From assembly GCA_004556965.1 (NCBI GenBank), contig SFFE01000014.1:1-30832 (forward strand): 30,832 bases of DNA, given 5' to 3'. The translations under genes and the position numbers were made by a program. Below are positions 8,156 through 16,352 of this stretch, piece after piece. The notes beneath the pieces were generated by a model that was given only the letters and a program-made list of their open reading frames with translations, did no database searches and had not been told where the DNA came from. Numbering within the stretch: position 1 is the first letter of the stretch; every line of letters begins with the position of its first letter. This DNA comes from Clostridiales bacterium. GTDB taxonomy: Bacteria; Bacillota; Clostridia; Oscillospirales; Oscillospiraceae.

Positions 8156-9874
8156 ATGTCCATCACAACGCAAGCCCTGAAACCATCGGCGCTCAAGCCG
8201 TGGCTGAAATATTACAGTGAAGCGGATATCCGTGCCAAAATGCCGGAGTTGTCGCTGTACGACTTCCTCTATGATTGCAACAAAGATAACTTGGACGGCA
8301 TTGCGCTCAATTATTTTGATCGGGAGATTACATACCGCGAGTTATTTGAAAACATTCAGAAAACCGCACAGGCCTATGCCGCACAGGGCGTGAAGGAAAA
8401 CGACATTGTTCTGGTCTGCGCCGCAACAACGCCAGAAATCGTCTATTCATTCTACGCTATGGATCTGATCGGTGCGATTCCGAACATGGTCGATCCGCGC
8501 TACAGTCCCGACGGCATCCGCGAATACATCGACGAGGTACATGCAAAATACGTCTGCACGCTCGATGTCGCCTACCCGAAAGTCAAGCAGGCAGTTGCAG
8601 GCTCCGGTGTGGAAAAGGTCATTGTCGTCTCTCCCGCCGGGTCCCTGCCGAAAGCAAAAAAAGCGCTCTATCGGATGACAAAGCCGGATCGCAACCAGTA
8701 CGACGCCAACTGCATCCTCTGGGACGATTTCATTGCCGCCGGCGGCTGTCAGGCTTTCCGCACACTCCCGGATCGCGCGCATAAATGCTGCGTCATCGTT
8801 CACACTGGCGGCACAACCGGTGCATCCAAGTGTGTCATGCTGTGCGACAATAACTTCAATGCCCTCGCGTTCCAGTTTGGCCACTGCCGCATCAAGTTCC
8901 GCCGCGGTCAGCGCTTCCTGAACGTCATGCCGCCGTTTATCGCATACGGCTTCGGCTTTGGTGTTCATTTGCCGCTGTGCTCCGGCGTGACCTCCATCAT
9001 CATTCCAGAGCTCGATCCGCTGAAGCTGGCAGGGCTGATCCTGAAATACAAGCCAGAGCATATGGCGGGCGTTCCCGCGCACTACCAGTACCTGATGAAC
9101 GACAAACGGATGAACGGAAAGAATCTGTCTTTCCTCGTAAACGGCTGTGCGGGGGGCGATGGAATTTCAGTACCGGCCGAACTGGCGGTCAACAGCTTCT
9201 TCCATTCACACGGCTGCAAATATCCCCTCACAAAAGGTTATGGCATGACCGAGCTGTGCGCCGTGGCGTGTGCCTGTATGAGCGACGTCAACAAACCCGG
9301 CAGCGTCGGCGTTCCGATGGTCAACACGATTGTTTCTGTTTTTGATCCCGAAACAGGTGAGGAACTTGGATTTGGTGAAAAAGGAGAAATCTGTGTCTGC
9401 GGTCCAACAATGATGCTGGGTTATTACGAGAATGAGGCCGAGACCGCAAATGTCATCCGCCGCCACAGTGACGGCAAGCTCTGGGTGCACACCGGTGATA
9501 TTGGCTTTATGGACGAGGATGGCTTCGTCTTCATCGACGCGCGCATCAAGCGCGTCATCATCCGGCATGACGGTTTTAAGGTATTCCCAACAATCATCGA
9601 AAACGTTGTGGCTGAGCACCCGGCTGTCGCCATGTGCGCCGCTGTGGGTGTCACCGACAAAAGCAAACCTCAGGGCAAGCTGCCTTTTGTCCATATCGTT
9701 CTGAAAAAAGGCGTAACCGAGTCCAAAGAGCAAATTCAGGAAGAGATCGCCCAACTCTGCCGGAAGGAGCTGCCGGAATATGTGCAGCCCGCGTTCTACC
9801 AGTTCCGCGACGCCATGCCGTATACGCCGATTGGAAAGATCGACTTCCGTGCACTGGAAGCTGTATCTGCATAA
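8156..9874 (+). CDS. Class I adenylate-forming enzyme (acyl-CoA synthetase/ligase-like)
   Basis: 572 aa. It activates a carboxylic acid with ATP to an acyl-adenylate, then usually to acyl-CoA. The motifs are in order: HTGGTTGASK (216-225, phosphate loop), GYGMTE (about 362-367), HTGD (about 445-448), the RIKRVIIRHDGFKV hinge (about 463-476), and PIGKID with the C-terminal catalytic Lys (about 561). Extra Cys residues (KCCVIVH, ACACM) are unusual but not diagnostic. ATG 8156 is preceded by AGGGAGGAAA. The SGNH hydrolase gene starts 18 nt downstream, so the two are cotranscribed. Substrate is not predictable; a fatty, aryl or bile-acid-like carboxylate are all possible. Confidence 0.85.
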   Translation: MSITTQALKPSALKPWLKYYSEADIRAKMPELSLYDFLYDCNKDNLDGIALNYFDREITYRELFENIQKTAQAYAAQGVKENDIVLVCAATTPEIVYSFYAMDLIGAIPNMVDPRYSPDGIREYIDEVHAKYVCTLDVAYPKVKQAVAGSGVEKVIVVSPAGSLPKAKKALYRMTKPDRNQYDANCILWDDFIAAGGCQAFRTLPDRAHKCCVIVHTGGTTGASKCVMLCDNNFNALAFQFGHCRIKFRRGQRFLNVMPPFIAYGFGFGVHLPLCSGVTSIIIPELDPLKLAGLILKYKPEHMAGVPAHYQYLMNDKRMNGKNLSFLVNGCAGGDGISVPAELAVNSFFHSHGCKYPLTKGYGMTELCAVACACMSDVNKPGSVGVPMVNTIVSVFDPETGEELGFGEKGEICVCGPTMMLGYYENEAETANVIRRHSDGKLWVHTGDIGFMDEDGFVFIDARIKRVIIRHDGFKVFPTIIENVVAEHPAVAMCAAVGVTDKSKPQGKLPFVHIVLKKGVTESKEQIQEEIAQLCRKELPEYVQPAFYQFRDAMPYTPIGKIDFRALEAVSA

Positions 9875-9892
9875 AAAGGAGGTATTGCCCTA

Positions 9893-11587
9893 ATGAAACG
9901 TTTTTGCCGCATACTTTCCCTGTGCCTTGTCGCCGCCCTGATCCTGGGTACGCTCTGCGTAGGCGGCAGCGCCACATCCGTGCGCCACTATGACGCCTAC
10001 GCCATGCTCGGCGACAGCATTCCCGCCGGCTACGGTCTGGACACCTATCCGGGCGAAAACGGCAACGTCCTGGACGGCACGCGTGTCGCCGGCAGCTATC
10101 CCGACCTCGTAGCCAGCGTAGTGACTGCGGACACGTATTATTCACTGGCACGCTGTGGCTTCCGCTCTGTGGAGCTGCGCCGCATGCTTGACGCCTCCTA
10201 TGCTGGTGACGAATACAGCGACCTGTTCTTGACGTCTCTCTCCTGCATTACCATCGATGAGCTTCCGGTGCTGCGTCCGCAATTTGAAGCGGGTATTCAG
10301 AACGCCGATCTCATCACTGTCAACATCGGTTCAAACGATACGCTGACGTATGCCCTCACGCGGCTCGGCGCATATATGAGCAAAATATCGGATTCCAGTG
10401 TCATCGGCCCCATTGCCGAGCAGCTCAATGGGCTTGGCAGTCTCGGCCAGCTCGCCGGAAATATTCTTTCCACTGCAGAAGCGCTCGGCGTCGCCCCGCT
10501 GGTGCTGGCGGAGCTGGCAGACGCCCTGCTCGACGGCCAGGCCATGTTCAAGGAAAACTGGGATGCGATCATCACGCGCATCCGGGAGCTGAATCCTGAC
10601 GCAACGATCGTCGCCATCGGTATGTACAATCCATTCCGCGACCTGAAGCTGACCAGTGAATCTTTGATCTCTGTCGGCAGGATGGCGGATACCGCTGTCA
10701 GACAGATGAACCGCTATATCCGCTATGAGAGCGCCTGCTCCGCCGAATACCTCGTCGCCGAAGTGCCCGACACCGAAGTCTATGAATTCCCGCCGCTGAT
10801 GGACGATACGTTCTGGGACAATTTCGTCAAAAACGTCCATCCCACGGCAGACGGCCATGCCTACATGGCCGAGCAGATCCTTAAACTCCTGCCAGAGGCG
10901 GACCCGGTTGACCCCACGGATCCCGTTGACCCGAACACGCCGTCCGACCTGAACACCGAAGATCACATGGCCTACATCACCGGCTACAGCGACGGTACCG
11001 TGCAGCCCAACGCCGATATCACCCGCGCGGAGGTCGCAGCGATCTTCTACCGGCTGCTGGACGAGGACGCGCACGCGAAATACGACACGACGGCAAACGG
11101 CTTCTCCGACGTACCCGCCGACGCATGGTACGGCAAGGCCGTGTCTACACTCAGCGCCATGGGCGTGCTCAAAGGCTATGAAGACGGCACGTTCCGTCCC
11201 GACGCCAGCATCACCCGCGCAGAGCTTGCCGCCGTCGCCGTGCGCTTCTTCCGCGCGCCGGTCGCCCCGGCGGAAGACCGCTTCTCCGACATTGCCGGTC
11301 ACTGGGCAAACGAAGCCATCAATGCTGCGGCACAGCTCGGTATCGTCAGCGGTTATGAGGACGGCACCTTCCGTCCTGCAAACAACATCACCCGCGCCGA
11401 GACCATTCAGATGGTCAACAACGTTCTTGGCCGCTGCCCGGACAAAGATCACTTGCTTCCCGGCATGGTCACCTTCTCTGATAACCAAGACACGACCAAA
11501 TGGTACTACGCCGCCATTCAGGAGGCGGCAAACTCCCACGATTATGAGCTGGTCGACGGCACAGAGCACTGGACCAAGCTGAAATAA
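9893..11587 (+). CDS. Secreted SGNH-hydrolase with three SLH (S-layer homology) domains
   Basis: 564 aa. A signal peptide (about 1-28) is followed by an SGNH/GDSL esterase domain: MLGDSIPAGYG with nucleophile S42, NIGSND with N148, and HPTADGH with H316. A D-P repeat linker (about 337-352) leads to three SLH domains at about 355-400, 403-455 and 463-512, each with ITRAE and GYxDGT signatures. A weaker fourth-like stretch ends the protein. SLH domains usually bind pyruvylated wall polymers, so this should be a surface-anchored esterase, perhaps deacylating a polysaccharide or lipid. AAGGAGG lies 10 nt before the ATG. Being 18 nt behind an acyl-activating enzyme suggests a shared acyl substrate: outside release, inside activation. 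Confidence 0.88.
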   Translation: MKRFCRILSLCLVAALILGTLCVGGSATSVRHYDAYAMLGDSIPAGYGLDTYPGENGNVLDGTRVAGSYPDLVASVVTADTYYSLARCGFRSVELRRMLDASYAGDEYSDLFLTSLSCITIDELPVLRPQFEAGIQNADLITVNIGSNDTLTYALTRLGAYMSKISDSSVIGPIAEQLNGLGSLGQLAGNILSTAEALGVAPLVLAELADALLDGQAMFKENWDAIITRIRELNPDATIVAIGMYNPFRDLKLTSESLISVGRMADTAVRQMNRYIRYESACSAEYLVAEVPDTEVYEFPPLMDDTFWDNFVKNVHPTADGHAYMAEQILKLLPEADPVDPTDPVDPNTPSDLNTEDHMAYITGYSDGTVQPNADITRAEVAAIFYRLLDEDAHAKYDTTANGFSDVPADAWYGKAVSTLSAMGVLKGYEDGTFRPDASITRAELAAVAVRFFRAPVAPAEDRFSDIAGHWANEAINAAAQLGIVSGYEDGTFRPANNITRAETIQMVNNVLGRCPDKDHLLPGMVTFSDNQDTTKWYYAAIQEAANSHDYELVDGTEHWTKLK

Positions 11588-11658
11588 TCCTCCTTCCGGT
11601 TTCATCTCTCTCATTTCCCCCCATATTCCGCAGGCATGCTCCCCCGGCTGCTGCGGAA

Positions 11659-11704
11659 AACGCCTGCAGCGCGGCTCTCTTACCGCACTGCAGGCGTTCT
11701 TTTT
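11659..11704 (+). terminator. Terminator after the ligase-SGNH hydrolase operon
   Basis: Eleven-bp stem AACGCCTGCAG/CTGCAGGCGTT (11659-11669 with 11688-11698), extended inward by GCGG/CCGC. It is followed by TTCTTTTT. It lies about 70 nt after the stop at 11587. Confidence 0.88.
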
Positions 11705-11727
11705 ATATTCCGGCAACGGTCCCGGCG

Positions 11728-11756
11728 TTGTCAACCGGCATCCGGCGTGTTATACT
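11728..11756 (+). promoter_or_regulatory. Promoter of the CatA-like acetyltransferase gene
   Basis: TTGTCA (11728-11733), 17-nt spacer, TATACT (11751-11756). It lies between the upstream terminator and ATG 11785 with a leader of only about 20 nt, so the gene is its own transcription unit. No attenuator or leader peptide of the inducible cat type fits in that space. Confidence 0.7.
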
Positions 11757-11784
11757 GACACAAATCAAAGTTGGAGGTTGCGCC

Positions 11785-12423
11785 ATGACAAAGCCTTGTG
11801 ACCGACAGCCGATCCCTTGGGCGGACTGGAGCCGGCGGGACGTGTTCGAATTCTTCTCCGGCATGTCCGACCCGTTTTACAGCGTGACGTTCACCGTGGA
11901 CGTCACAAATCTCTGCCGCTTTACAAAGGAAGCGGGTCTCTCCTTTTACTACGCGCTCGTCTATCTCTGCACACAGGCCGTCAACCGCGTGGAGGCGTTT
12001 CAGTATGTGTTAAACGACGGGGCGCTGTTCCGTCTGAACGGACGCAGCCCCAGCTTCACCGATCTGAAAAAGGGCGCTGAACAGTTTCACATCGTCACCA
12101 TGCCCTGCGCGGGCGGCATTGCGGACTTTTGCCGTGCCGCCAGGGAAACGAGCGCCGCGCAGACCGCGTTCATCCGCGCCGAAGCCGAGAGCGACGCGCT
12201 GATTTACTTCTCCTGCCTGCCGTGGCTGGAACTCACCGCGCTGACCAACGAGCGGGATTTCGACAAGGACGATGCCATTCCCCGCATCGCGTGGGGCCGC
12301 TATACGGAGACCGGCGGACGCAAAAAGCTCAACATGTCCGTCGAAGTGAATCACCGCTTCATCGACGGGCTGCACATCGGCCGGTTTTCCGAGACGCTGG
12401 CCGGATTGATCGAAGCTCTGTAA
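11785..12423 (+). CDS. Chloramphenicol acetyltransferase (CatA)-like acyltransferase
   Basis: 212 aa, the normal CatA length (trimeric acetyl-CoA:chloramphenicol O-acetyltransferase fold). The C-terminal catalytic motif reads NHRFIDGLHIGRF, giving H190-x3-D194 in the place of the family's HHAVCDG. FSCLPW (about 142-147) keeps the Ser next to LPW that stabilises the tetrahedral intermediate, and SVTFTVDVTNL matches the family's N-terminal strand. Divergence from classical cat genes in the His loop (HH to NH) leaves substrate open; many chromosomal members have no proven drug activity. GGAGG lies 8 nt before ATG 11785. Single gene with its own promoter; convergent with the ATPase gene 16 nt away. 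Confidence 0.8.
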   Translation: MTKPCDRQPIPWADWSRRDVFEFFSGMSDPFYSVTFTVDVTNLCRFTKEAGLSFYYALVYLCTQAVNRVEAFQYVLNDGALFRLNGRSPSFTDLKKGAEQFHIVTMPCAGGIADFCRAARETSAAQTAFIRAEAESDALIYFSCLPWLELTALTNERDFDKDDAIPRIAWGRYTETGGRKKLNMSVEVNHRFIDGLHIGRFSETLAGLIEAL

Positions 12424-12439
12424 TCCGTGCCCGCTTCTG

Positions 12440-13144
12440 TCAGAAGCCCTGATGCGTGAACGCTTCCCAGCTTCGATGCATGTACGTCTCCAGCGCGATC
12501 GGCTCGCCGATATACTGCGGGTCGTTTCCGTCGGCCAGAAATGCGTCCAGATACGCCTTCCGCCCCGTCGTATGCACCACCGGGATGCCGGTCATCTCCG
12601 ACGTACGGCGCAGCACCTCGTACCCGCGCCGGATGTCGTCCGCGCTGGCATAGGTCAGCAGGTTGGAGTTGTTGACAAACCCCGTCACGCGGCGCCGTGC
12701 GTAATCTTCCATCTCATGCATCAGCTTGATGATCTTCTCCGGCGATTCTGACATGGGACGAAACACGTTTACGATGTCATAGACCTGCAGGTCTCCCTCA
12801 AAGGCATCAAAGTCCTGACAGTAGCGCCCCAGTGACAGCGCCCCGGCCGCGTCGCCGCCGACGTCGAAAACGACCAGATCCCAGGTGTCCGCGAACGCAG
12901 ACGCCACGGCGGCAGACATGTTGCTCGGCGTCACGCCCTGCCCCGCAAACGTCGGCGACACCACGTTGATCTGCTTGGATTTCAGCAGCTCGACCCGGTC
13001 TGACATACGGAAGTAGTCGTTCACCTTATCCAGATCGATCACCAGAGTCCGGCTGCCCGCGTTCGCCGCGTTCACGGCCAGATTGATCGCGATCTCGGTC
13101 TTTCCCGACCCATAGTTTCCGATCAGGACGATTATTTTTCGCAT
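12440..13144 (-). CDS. P-loop ATPase of the MinD/ParA-like (CobQ/ArsA-type) fold
   Basis: 234 aa. MRKIIVLIGNYGSGKTEIAI is a deviant Walker A (G9-N-Y-G-S-G-K15-T16), and VIDLDKVND and LVVFDVGGDAAGA resemble the switch and Walker B strands of the SIMIBI class. The N-terminal motif starts within eight residues, so it is a stand-alone ATPase. ATG 13144 fits best (GAGG 7 nt upstream); an ATG at 13150 is too close to that site. It is the last gene after TPM and PspA genes, 79 nt downstream of pspA across a hairpin. The lack of a C-terminal amphipathic helix speaks against MinD itself. Function is unknown; a membrane-related or maturation role is inferred from neighbours. Confidence 0.75.
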   Translation of the reverse strand: MRKIIVLIGNYGSGKTEIAINLAVNAANAGSRTLVIDLDKVNDYFRMSDRVELLKSKQINVVSPTFAGQGVTPSNMSAAVASAFADTWDLVVFDVGGDAAGALSLGRYCQDFDAFEGDLQVYDIVNVFRPMSESPEKIIKLMHEMEDYARRRVTGFVNNSNLLTYASADDIRRGYEVLRRTSEMTGIPVVHTTGRKAYLDAFLADGNDPQYIGEPIALETYMHRSWEAFTHQGF

Positions 13145-13191
13145 ATCCATACCTCTTTTCAAAATGACATTGGCATTTGACACGCCAAGGC

Positions 13192-13215
13192 GCCATGCAG
13201 CAAGCGCTGCATGGC
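13192..13215 (-). other. Hairpin between pspA and the ATPase gene
   Basis: Perfect 10-bp stem GCCATGCAGC/GCTGCATGGC with a 4-nt loop, 8 nt after the pspA stop. No T tract follows on the minus strand. It is more likely an mRNA-stabilising or partial-attenuation structure that sets the level of the downstream ATPase than a full terminator. Confidence 0.6.
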
Positions 13216-13223
13216 ACCCTAGT

Positions 13224-13919
13224 TTACGGCTTTTCGTCCCCAAGTCCCATTTTCAGCTTGAGCGCCGCAAGCTCATCCTCAACGGATGCATTGGTGTCCG
13301 CCGTCTTATACTTCTCCTCCAGTGCCTGCGCCTCATCGACGGCCTGGCTGCTCAGCTCGCTCATCGCATTGGCCTCGTCCAGCATCCGGTCGGCTTTCTC
13401 TTCCATCCGCTCAAACGCGCCCATACTGCTCTGCAGCTTATCCGCCGAGGCCCCCATCTTGTTGACGCGCTCCTGCGTCTTGGCGACGGCCATTTTGGCC
13501 TTGACCGCCTGCCGGCGGCTGTTGAGCGTGTTGATGTCCTTGACGAGCTTGTCGTGCAGTTCCCGCATCTTGACCGCATTTTCATGCGCCGCGGCATACG
13601 CGGTCTGGAGCCCCGCGCCGGCGCTCTCCAGCTCCTGCTTCTTGCTGAGAAACACGCGGGCGTCGTCCTCGTTGCCGGCCAGCAGCGCTTTCTTGGCCAG
13701 CGCCTCATACTTTGCGACCTGCGCGGCGTTGTCGTCCACCAGCCGCTTTGTCCGGCTCTCCTCCGCCATCACGCCGGCAGTTTCCTGCTTGACCTCGGCC
13801 AGATCCTTGGTTGCCTTGCGCAGATATTCGTCAATCATCTTGCCCGGATCCTCCGCCTTGTCCAGCAGTGCGTTCACATTGGCCGAAACGATATCCGAAA
13901 ATCTCTGTAAAATACCCAT
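13224..13919 (-). CDS. pspA: PspA/IM30-family membrane-associated protein
   Basis: 231 aa, nearly all helical. MGILQRFSDIVSANVNALLDKAEDP is the signature N-terminal amphipathic helix plus the conserved A-E-D-P turn of PspA/IM30/LiaH. The rest is long coiled coil rich in Ala, Glu, Lys and Arg. These proteins form ESCRT-III-like polymers that bind and protect the inner membrane under envelope stress (family knowledge). The ATG at 13919 has AGGAGG 7 nt upstream. It lies 17 nt downstream of the TPM-type membrane protein gene in the same operon. Bacterial PspA is often coupled to a membrane sensor; here that could be the TPM protein. Confidence 0.9.
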   Translation of the reverse strand: MGILQRFSDIVSANVNALLDKAEDPGKMIDEYLRKATKDLAEVKQETAGVMAEESRTKRLVDDNAAQVAKYEALAKKALLAGNEDDARVFLSKKQELESAGAGLQTAYAAAHENAVKMRELHDKLVKDINTLNSRRQAVKAKMAVAKTQERVNKMGASADKLQSSMGAFERMEEKADRMLDEANAMSELSSQAVDEAQALEEKYKTADTNASVEDELAALKLKMGLGDEKP

Positions 13920-13936
13920 TTGATAACCTCCTGATT

Positions 13937-14998
13937 TCATTCTGACGGGCGATTGCCGTCGCTCTCATATTTTTTTGCCAATTCCTCTGCCTCGCCGCTG
14001 CCGAAGGTTTCGAGCGGCGTCTCCAAAATTTTTCTGGTCTGCTCATCCTCCAGATTGCGCTGCTTTTTCCGACTGTGCCACCAGAGGAACGCAACCACGA
14101 CGATCGCAAGTACGCCAAGCACAATCCACACCGCGATCCACGGCGACCGCGTCACGCTCATGATGCGCTCGCCGGCCTCGTCAAACGACTTGGAGAACAT
14201 CTCCTCATCGCTCAGATCCGAGTAATAGTAGCGATCCACGTAGTCCAGCAGGATATTGACCGCTTCTGTATCGACCACCGTTTTGGCCTGTGTGCCGGTG
14301 ATGCACCATGTGTGGTATTCGCTCGGCGTGTATTCGAAAAACACAAGCAGAAGGTGCGCCTCGTCCGTAAAGAGCGCGTCATACTGCTCGTTTGCAAACG
14401 CCTCCAGCTCCGCCGCCGTCGGATCATGGTTCCCGTTCACGGAGTCTGTGATGTAAAGATACGGCTGGACGCCGGTCTCTTTATAAAAGTTTTTCATGCC
14501 CGCTTCCAGCTTGGTGCGGTTTCCGATCCAGCCCAGCTCGTCGGTATAGTAGGCCGTCTCGTTCACCGCCCCGGCCGGCAGCGCCTCGCGCTGGACTGTA
14601 GACGCCGTAACGCCGGAATCCGAGCCGCCGCCCGAAAGCGAAAAGGCCAGCATCGCCACAGTCGAAATCACAACAATGGCCACAATGACCGTCAGAACCG
14701 CCGTGAGACAGCCGCTGTTTTTCTGCCGGTTGGGGCCGGAACCGCCGCCGTTCGAGCCGGAACCACGGCTCATCCGTCCGAGCACATAGCCTGTGAACAT
14801 GCCGGAGCTGCTGCTCCGGCGTGGGGGCGGCGGGGGTGGCCGAAATCCGCCCGGGCCGCCAAAGCTTCCTCCGCCGGGATAACCGCCCCGGCTTCCGGAA
14901 CCTCCGAAGCCGCCGCCCATTCGTCCGGCTGAACCGCGACTGCCGCCGCCAAAGGAGCCGCGGCTTCCTCCGCCGCCGGCTCCACCACCTCGGCCCAT
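13937..14998 (-). CDS. Glycine-rich TPM-domain-like membrane protein
   Basis: 353 aa. The first 55 residues are Gly/Ser/Arg-rich repeats (GRGGGAGGGGS-like), then RPPPPPPRR. A first membrane helix lies at about 97-122 (LTAVLTVIVAIVVISTVAML). An extracytoplasmic domain at about 135-280 contains TKLEAGMKNFYKETGVQPYL and LLLVFFEYTPSEYHTW, resembling the TPM_phosphatase (YgcG/Psb32) fold. A second helix lies at about 285-308, followed by a charged cytoplasmic tail. The unusual cytoplasmic Gly-rich N-terminus could be a low-complexity interaction region. GGAGGTG lies 7 nt before ATG 14998. First gene of the operon with pspA and the ATPase; TPM proteins next to PspA recur in envelope-stress loci. 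Confidence 0.75.
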   Translation of the reverse strand: MGRGGGAGGGGSRGSFGGGSRGSAGRMGGGFGGSGSRGGYPGGGSFGGPGGFRPPPPPPRRSSSSGMFTGYVLGRMSRGSGSNGGGSGPNRQKNSGCLTAVLTVIVAIVVISTVAMLAFSLSGGGSDSGVTASTVQREALPAGAVNETAYYTDELGWIGNRTKLEAGMKNFYKETGVQPYLYITDSVNGNHDPTAAELEAFANEQYDALFTDEAHLLLVFFEYTPSEYHTWCITGTQAKTVVDTEAVNILLDYVDRYYYSDLSDEEMFSKSFDEAGERIMSVTRSPWIAVWIVLGVLAIVVVAFLWWHSRKKQRNLEDEQTRKILETPLETFGSGEAEELAKKYESDGNRPSE

Positions 14999-15040
14999 AA
15001 AAATCACCTCCACAGATTGCAGGATACATCATATGAATTG

Positions 15041-15069
15041 ATTATATAAAGACTCCGGCAAAGAAGCAA
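15041..15069 (-). promoter_or_regulatory. Promoter of the TPM-pspA-ATPase operon
   Basis: On the minus strand: TTGCTT (15064-15069), 17-nt spacer, TATAAT (15041-15046). The start near 15034 leaves a leader of about 35 nt to ATG 14998. Confidence 0.65.
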
Positions 15070-15146
15070 GCACGATTCTGTAAACAGTCTGCGCAAATAC
15101 GGAGATTTTAAGCCGGCTTTGCGGCACATTTCCCCGTTTGGCGCAA

Positions 15147-15178
15147 TACGGGCCTGCCGTTTCCCCGGCAGGCCCGTA
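15147..15178 (-). other. Hairpin downstream of the rpiB-like gene
   Basis: Perfect 13-bp GC-rich stem (15147-15159 with 15166-15178), 6-nt loop, about 50 nt after the stop of the eight-gene catabolic operon. No T tract follows on either strand, so it is either a 3'-end-protecting structure or a weak terminator. Confidence 0.55.
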
Positions 15179-15226
15179 CGTATGGATTGTCTGGGTGTTT
15201 TTCTGACGCGCACAGCGCGGCAAACG

Positions 15227-15688
15227 TCAGCTCTTGAAATTTTCCTGCTCGATCCGCAGGATATCCGCAACCTTGACCGTGGAGGGACTGTCCACAAATT
15301 CAAGGCTGATCCATTCGCCGACCACTTTTTTTGCAAGCTCCGGGCCGATAATTCTCGCGCCCAGGCACAGTACATTGCCGTTGTTGCTCAGAATGGACCG
15401 TTCCGCAGAGTAGTTGTCATGGCACACAGCGGCGCGAATGCCTCTGCACTTGTTGGCCGCCATACACATTCCGATCCCCGTACCGCAGATCAGGATCCCT
15501 CTGTCCTGATAGCCGCTTTCGATCACCTTGTTGCAAACCGTCTGGGCAATGGTCGGATACAGCGTCTGATCGCTTTCGCTGCTGCAGCCCACGTCCTCTA
15601 CCTGAACGCCTTTTTTGTGAAGAAAATCAATCACGATGTTCTTCAACGCAACGCCTGCATTGTCACAGCCAATCACAATATTTCTCAT
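15227..15688 (-). CDS. rpiB: RpiB/LacAB-family sugar-phosphate isomerase
   Basis: 153 aa, normal RpiB length. The family interconverts aldose and ketose phosphates, classically ribose-5-P/ribulose-5-P, but also erythrulose-4-P/erythrose-4-P in tetritol pathways. ILICGTGIGMCMAANK holds the catalytic Cys (C68) and the anion loop. HDNYSAE (about 90) and NGNVLCLGARIIG are conserved. The usual GCDHAG reads GCDNAG, so the His that helps open the sugar ring is Asn. That suggests an open-chain (tetrose or short ketose) phosphate rather than ribose-5-P. ATG 15688 has AAGGAGG 8 nt upstream; an ATG two codons earlier is too close. Last gene of the operon, directly after dhaL. Confidence 0.85.
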   Translation of the reverse strand: MRNIVIGCDNAGVALKNIVIDFLHKKGVQVEDVGCSSESDQTLYPTIAQTVCNKVIESGYQDRGILICGTGIGMCMAANKCRGIRAAVCHDNYSAERSILSNNGNVLCLGARIIGPELAKKVVGEWISLEFVDSPSTVKVADILRIEQENFKS

Positions 15689-15700
15689 CGCCATTCCTCC

Positions 15701-16339
15701 TTAAAGCATCGCCTGTATGCCGTCCGCCATCGCGTTCAACAGCAGGCAGCAGGACGCGGCGCCGGCGTCAAGGACGCCTTTCGACCGCTCTCCAAGGCGG
15801 GCCGCCCGGCCATACTGCGCGACCAGGTCCATGGTGGAATCCCGGCCGGACACGGCTGCCGCTTTCATGTCGTCTAGGGCGTCATAGAAGGTCTTCCCGT
15901 CCGTCTGCGCCTGCTTCAGGGCATCCAGCGCCGGGCTCAGGGTGTCCACCAATGTCTTGTCCCCGACCCGGGCGTCCACGATTTCAAGCAGTCCGTTCAT
16001 GCCGTGCTCCAGCATACCGATCAGTTCCGGCAGGCCAATTTCCGCGCAGCCTTCCCCGGCGTCGGACATCTCCATAAAAATCGTACCGTAGATCGGCCCC
16101 ATGGATCCGCCAATCTGGGAAAACAAGACCGTGCCCAGTTCGCCGATCCCTTCGGTAAAGCTCAATTCCTGCGTTCCGAACTGATCCCAAAACATCGTGA
16201 AGCCCTTATTCATATTCATTCCATGGTCGCCATCGCCAATCAGTCCGTCAATATCGCCCAGATATGCCTTGTTTTCCTGAATGCTGCGCACCATTTTTTC
16301 CAGTATCGGCTTTCCGTTGCCGTTCAAAAACTTATCCAT
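15701..16339 (-). CDS. dhaL: Dihydroxyacetone kinase-like subunit DhaL (nucleotide-binding)
   Basis: 212 aa, normal for DhaL, the all-helical barrel that carries ATP/ADP-Mg for ketose phosphorylation. DIDGLIGDGDHGMNMNKG supplies the Mg-binding Asp residues (D31, D36, D38). GGSMGPIYGTIF, DKTLVDTL and KGVLDAGAAS are the other nucleotide-site motifs. I prefer ATG 16339 (AGGTGA 8 nt upstream) over an in-frame GTG at 16351, which has no site. The gap to dhaK is 13 nt. No DhaM phosphotransferase subunit is present here, so this pair probably uses ATP directly rather than the PTS. Confidence 0.92.
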   Translation of the reverse strand: MDKFLNGNGKPILEKMVRSIQENKAYLGDIDGLIGDGDHGMNMNKGFTMFWDQFGTQELSFTEGIGELGTVLFSQIGGSMGPIYGTIFMEMSDAGEGCAEIGLPELIGMLEHGMNGLLEIVDARVGDKTLVDTLSPALDALKQAQTDGKTFYDALDDMKAAAVSGRDSTMDLVAQYGRAARLGERSKGVLDAGAASCCLLLNAMADGIQAML

Positions 16340-16352
16340 CTGATATTTCACC

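Noticed and set aside
10331..11734. Open frame of about 467 codons antisense to the SGNH hydrolase gene
   Set aside because: The plus strand encodes a protein with signal peptide, catalytic motifs and three SLH domains; the antisense product has no recognisable fold and runs through the terminator.
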